From Acidobacterium sp. S8 (GTDB lineage Bacteria; Acidobacteriota; Terriglobia; Terriglobales; Acidobacteriaceae), in contig NZ_LMUM01000023.1 in the NCBI RefSeq assembly GCF_009765985.1, positions 1 through 64,000 on the forward strand: DNA of 64,000 nt, in the 5' to 3' direction. Below are positions 62,906 to 64,000 of this stretch, one piece after another. Both the position numbers and the translations under genes were made by a program. The notes beneath the pieces are model-generated. The model did no database searches. It was given only the letters and a program-made list of their open reading frames with translations, and was not told where the DNA came from. Every line of letters starts with the position of its first letter. Positions within the stretch are counted from its first letter, which is position 1.

Positions 62906-63847
62906 ATGAGCGACGCGATCATCGAGTGTGTGCCGAATTTCTCCGAGGGGGCAGACCTTCACAAGGTCGCGTCCATCGTTTCGGCCATGCAGATTGATGG
63001 CGTATCGCTTCTAGACTGGTCGCTTGACGGCGACCACAACCGATCTGTAGTGACCATAGCGGGAACGCCCGCCGCGGTCGTCGAAGCGGCGATTCGCGCT
63101 GCGGGCCGCGCTTCTGAGCTGATCGACCTTACCTCGCAACATGGAGTGCATCCGCGCATCGGTGCTGCCGACGTCATTCCCTTCGTTCCTGTGCGCGGCA
63201 TTTCGCTCGAACATTGTGCCCTGCTCGCTCGTCAGGCGGGGATGGAAATCTGGAAGCGTTATAGGGTACCCGTCTATTTTTATGAAGCAGCCGCGGCCCG
63301 GCCCGATCGCGCATTACTCGAAGACGTGCGTCGCGGCCAGTTTGAAGGCCTGCGGGACGCTGTTCGCAAGGAAGTATCGAGACGGCCCGACGTAGGCGGT
63401 CCCGATCTGCACCCCACCGCCGGAGCATCTGCCGTGGGTGCTCGTCGATTCCTCATTGCCTACAACATCTATCTGGATACGGAAAACGTCACCACGGCAA
63501 GGGCTATCGCTAAGGAAATTCGAGCGTCCGCAGGCGGCCTCTCCGGCGTAAAGGCAATGGGTGTCGTCGCCCACGGCATGGCGCAGATCTCCATGAATAT
63601 CACTGACTTCCGGCAAACCTCGGTGGCTGACGCCTATGCTGCCGTCAAGCGCCAGGCGGCACGTCATCGCACGCAGCCGGTGCGCGGGGAGCTGATTGGA
63701 TTGCTCCCGGAAGCCGCTTTTGAGCAGGATAGCGAGTGGGTGCGTCAATTACATGGGTTCGATCCGGACCAGAAGCTGCTCGAACGCAAACTGGAGCGTC
63801 CTATTGAGTGGCCAGTGCCGGAACGGAACCGTGCCAGTCTAAAATAG
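62906..63847 (+). CDS. ftcD: glutamate formimidoyltransferase
   Basis: This 313-residue protein matches the formiminotransferase domain: IIECVPNFSEGADLHKVASI, DWSLDGDHNRSVVTIAG, DLTSQHGVHPRIGAADVIPFVPV, RRGQFEGL, GGPDLHPTAGASAVGARRFLIAYNIYLDT and GVVAHGMAQISMNITDF. It transfers the formimino group of N-formimino-glutamate to tetrahydrofolate in histidine breakdown. It lacks the cyclodeaminase domain, as is usual in bacteria. The start at 62906 follows AAGGAAG, 10 bp after the PagL-like stop. No other hut gene is visible. Confidence 0.95.
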   Translation: MSDAIIECVPNFSEGADLHKVASIVSAMQIDGVSLLDWSLDGDHNRSVVTIAGTPAAVVEAAIRAAGRASELIDLTSQHGVHPRIGAADVIPFVPVRGISLEHCALLARQAGMEIWKRYRVPVYFYEAAAARPDRALLEDVRRGQFEGLRDAVRKEVSRRPDVGGPDLHPTAGASAVGARRFLIAYNIYLDTENVTTARAIAKEIRASAGGLSGVKAMGVVAHGMAQISMNITDFRQTSVADAYAAVKRQAARHRTQPVRGELIGLLPEAAFEQDSEWVRQLHGFDPDQKLLERKLERPIEWPVPERNRASLK

Positions 63848-63916
63848 AAGTAACAAGCATAATTTGCTTCTCCAGCAGATACATGGGTGGCACAGAATAT
63901 AGGTGCACCCGGAGGT

Positions 63917-64000
63917 ATGAATTTGAAGTTTGGCAAGAATCTTACGCTCGCCGCAGCCCTTGCGTTGGGCACCTTCGCATCGTTGCCCGCAAGAGCAGCG
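63917..64000 (+). CDS. start of an exported protein (cut by the window end)
   Basis: ATG at 63917 after GGAGG opens a frame of 28 codons to the window edge. The residues KFGKNLTLAAALALGTFA, then SLPARAA, form a convincing Sec signal peptide with a cleavage site near ARA. Nothing of the mature protein is visible. Confidence 0.7.
   Translation, partial: MNLKFGKNLTLAAALALGTFASLPARAA

Overview
The window looks like the chromosome of a soil acidobacterium (class Terriglobia, Granulicella/Terriglobus/Edaphobacter-like). The reasons are two ~1100-residue TonB-dependent receptors with carboxypeptidase-regulatory N-domains, a periplasmic beta-propeller histidine kinase, many secreted glycoside hydrolases, a DUF3857/TPR protein and moderately high GC. 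This assignment is inference from gene content; no rRNA is present.

Layout. (1) 0-17 kb is an accessory-looking block. It starts with a frameshifted AraC regulator divergent from an MDR oxidoreductase, then a TetR regulator divergent from an epoxide-hydrolase-like enzyme. A long minus-strand run follows (about 3.9-12.6 kb): secreted protein, AraC regulator, DUF1330, quinone oxidoreductase, SnoaL-like protein, muconolactone isomerase, DJ-1/Hsp31, SRPBCC-like protein, NTF2-like protein, alpha/beta hydrolase and a cyclic-nucleotide-binding thioredoxin-reductase-like flavoprotein. After it come a DoxX-like protein and a propeller sensor kinase with its NarL-type regulator. Most products suit reactive electrophiles or aromatics. 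Related degenerate non-coding repeats lie at about 3.7 and 17.1 kb, and tRNA-Leu(UAA) lies just beyond the second. (2) 17.7-34.2 kb is mostly ordinary chromosome: LemA/TPM pair, SprT-like protein, DUF92, CAP, FtsB-like, phosphohexomutase, CutA, BioY and MqnD-like protein. Inside it is a peptidoglycan-sugar salvage operon: GH20 hexosaminidase, SSS symporter and an AmiE-like/NamZ (GH171) fusion. (3) 34.4-44.8 kb holds a TonB-dependent receptor, an orphan OppC-type permease, a visible rearrangement scar at about 38.95 kb where two genes are both cut, an acyl-CoA synthetase, DoxX and a TPR protein. (4) 44.8-58.5 kb is a glycan-utilization locus: TonB-dependent receptor, GH30, LacI regulator, GH55-like enzyme with a C-terminal propeller, NagX-type acyltransferase, GH18 and GH9. 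Three near-identical palindromes (ACAAACGTTTGT type) lie before the receptor, GH30 and GH55/LacI genes and are probably the LacI operators. The enzyme set suggests fungal wall beta-glucan plus chitin. (5) 58.5-64 kb contains a complete IS4-family element with 18-bp inverted repeats, 11-bp target duplication and a frameshifted transposase, then a repeat-rich non-coding stretch, DUF6496, YebC, a PagL-like protein, FtcD and the start of a secreted protein.

The best candidates for something undescribed are the cysteine-less cNMP/Grx/TrxR flavoprotein in the electrophile block, the AmiE-NamZ fusion operon and the LacI-controlled glucan/chitin locus. No CRISPR array, phage or recognisable defence system was seen.
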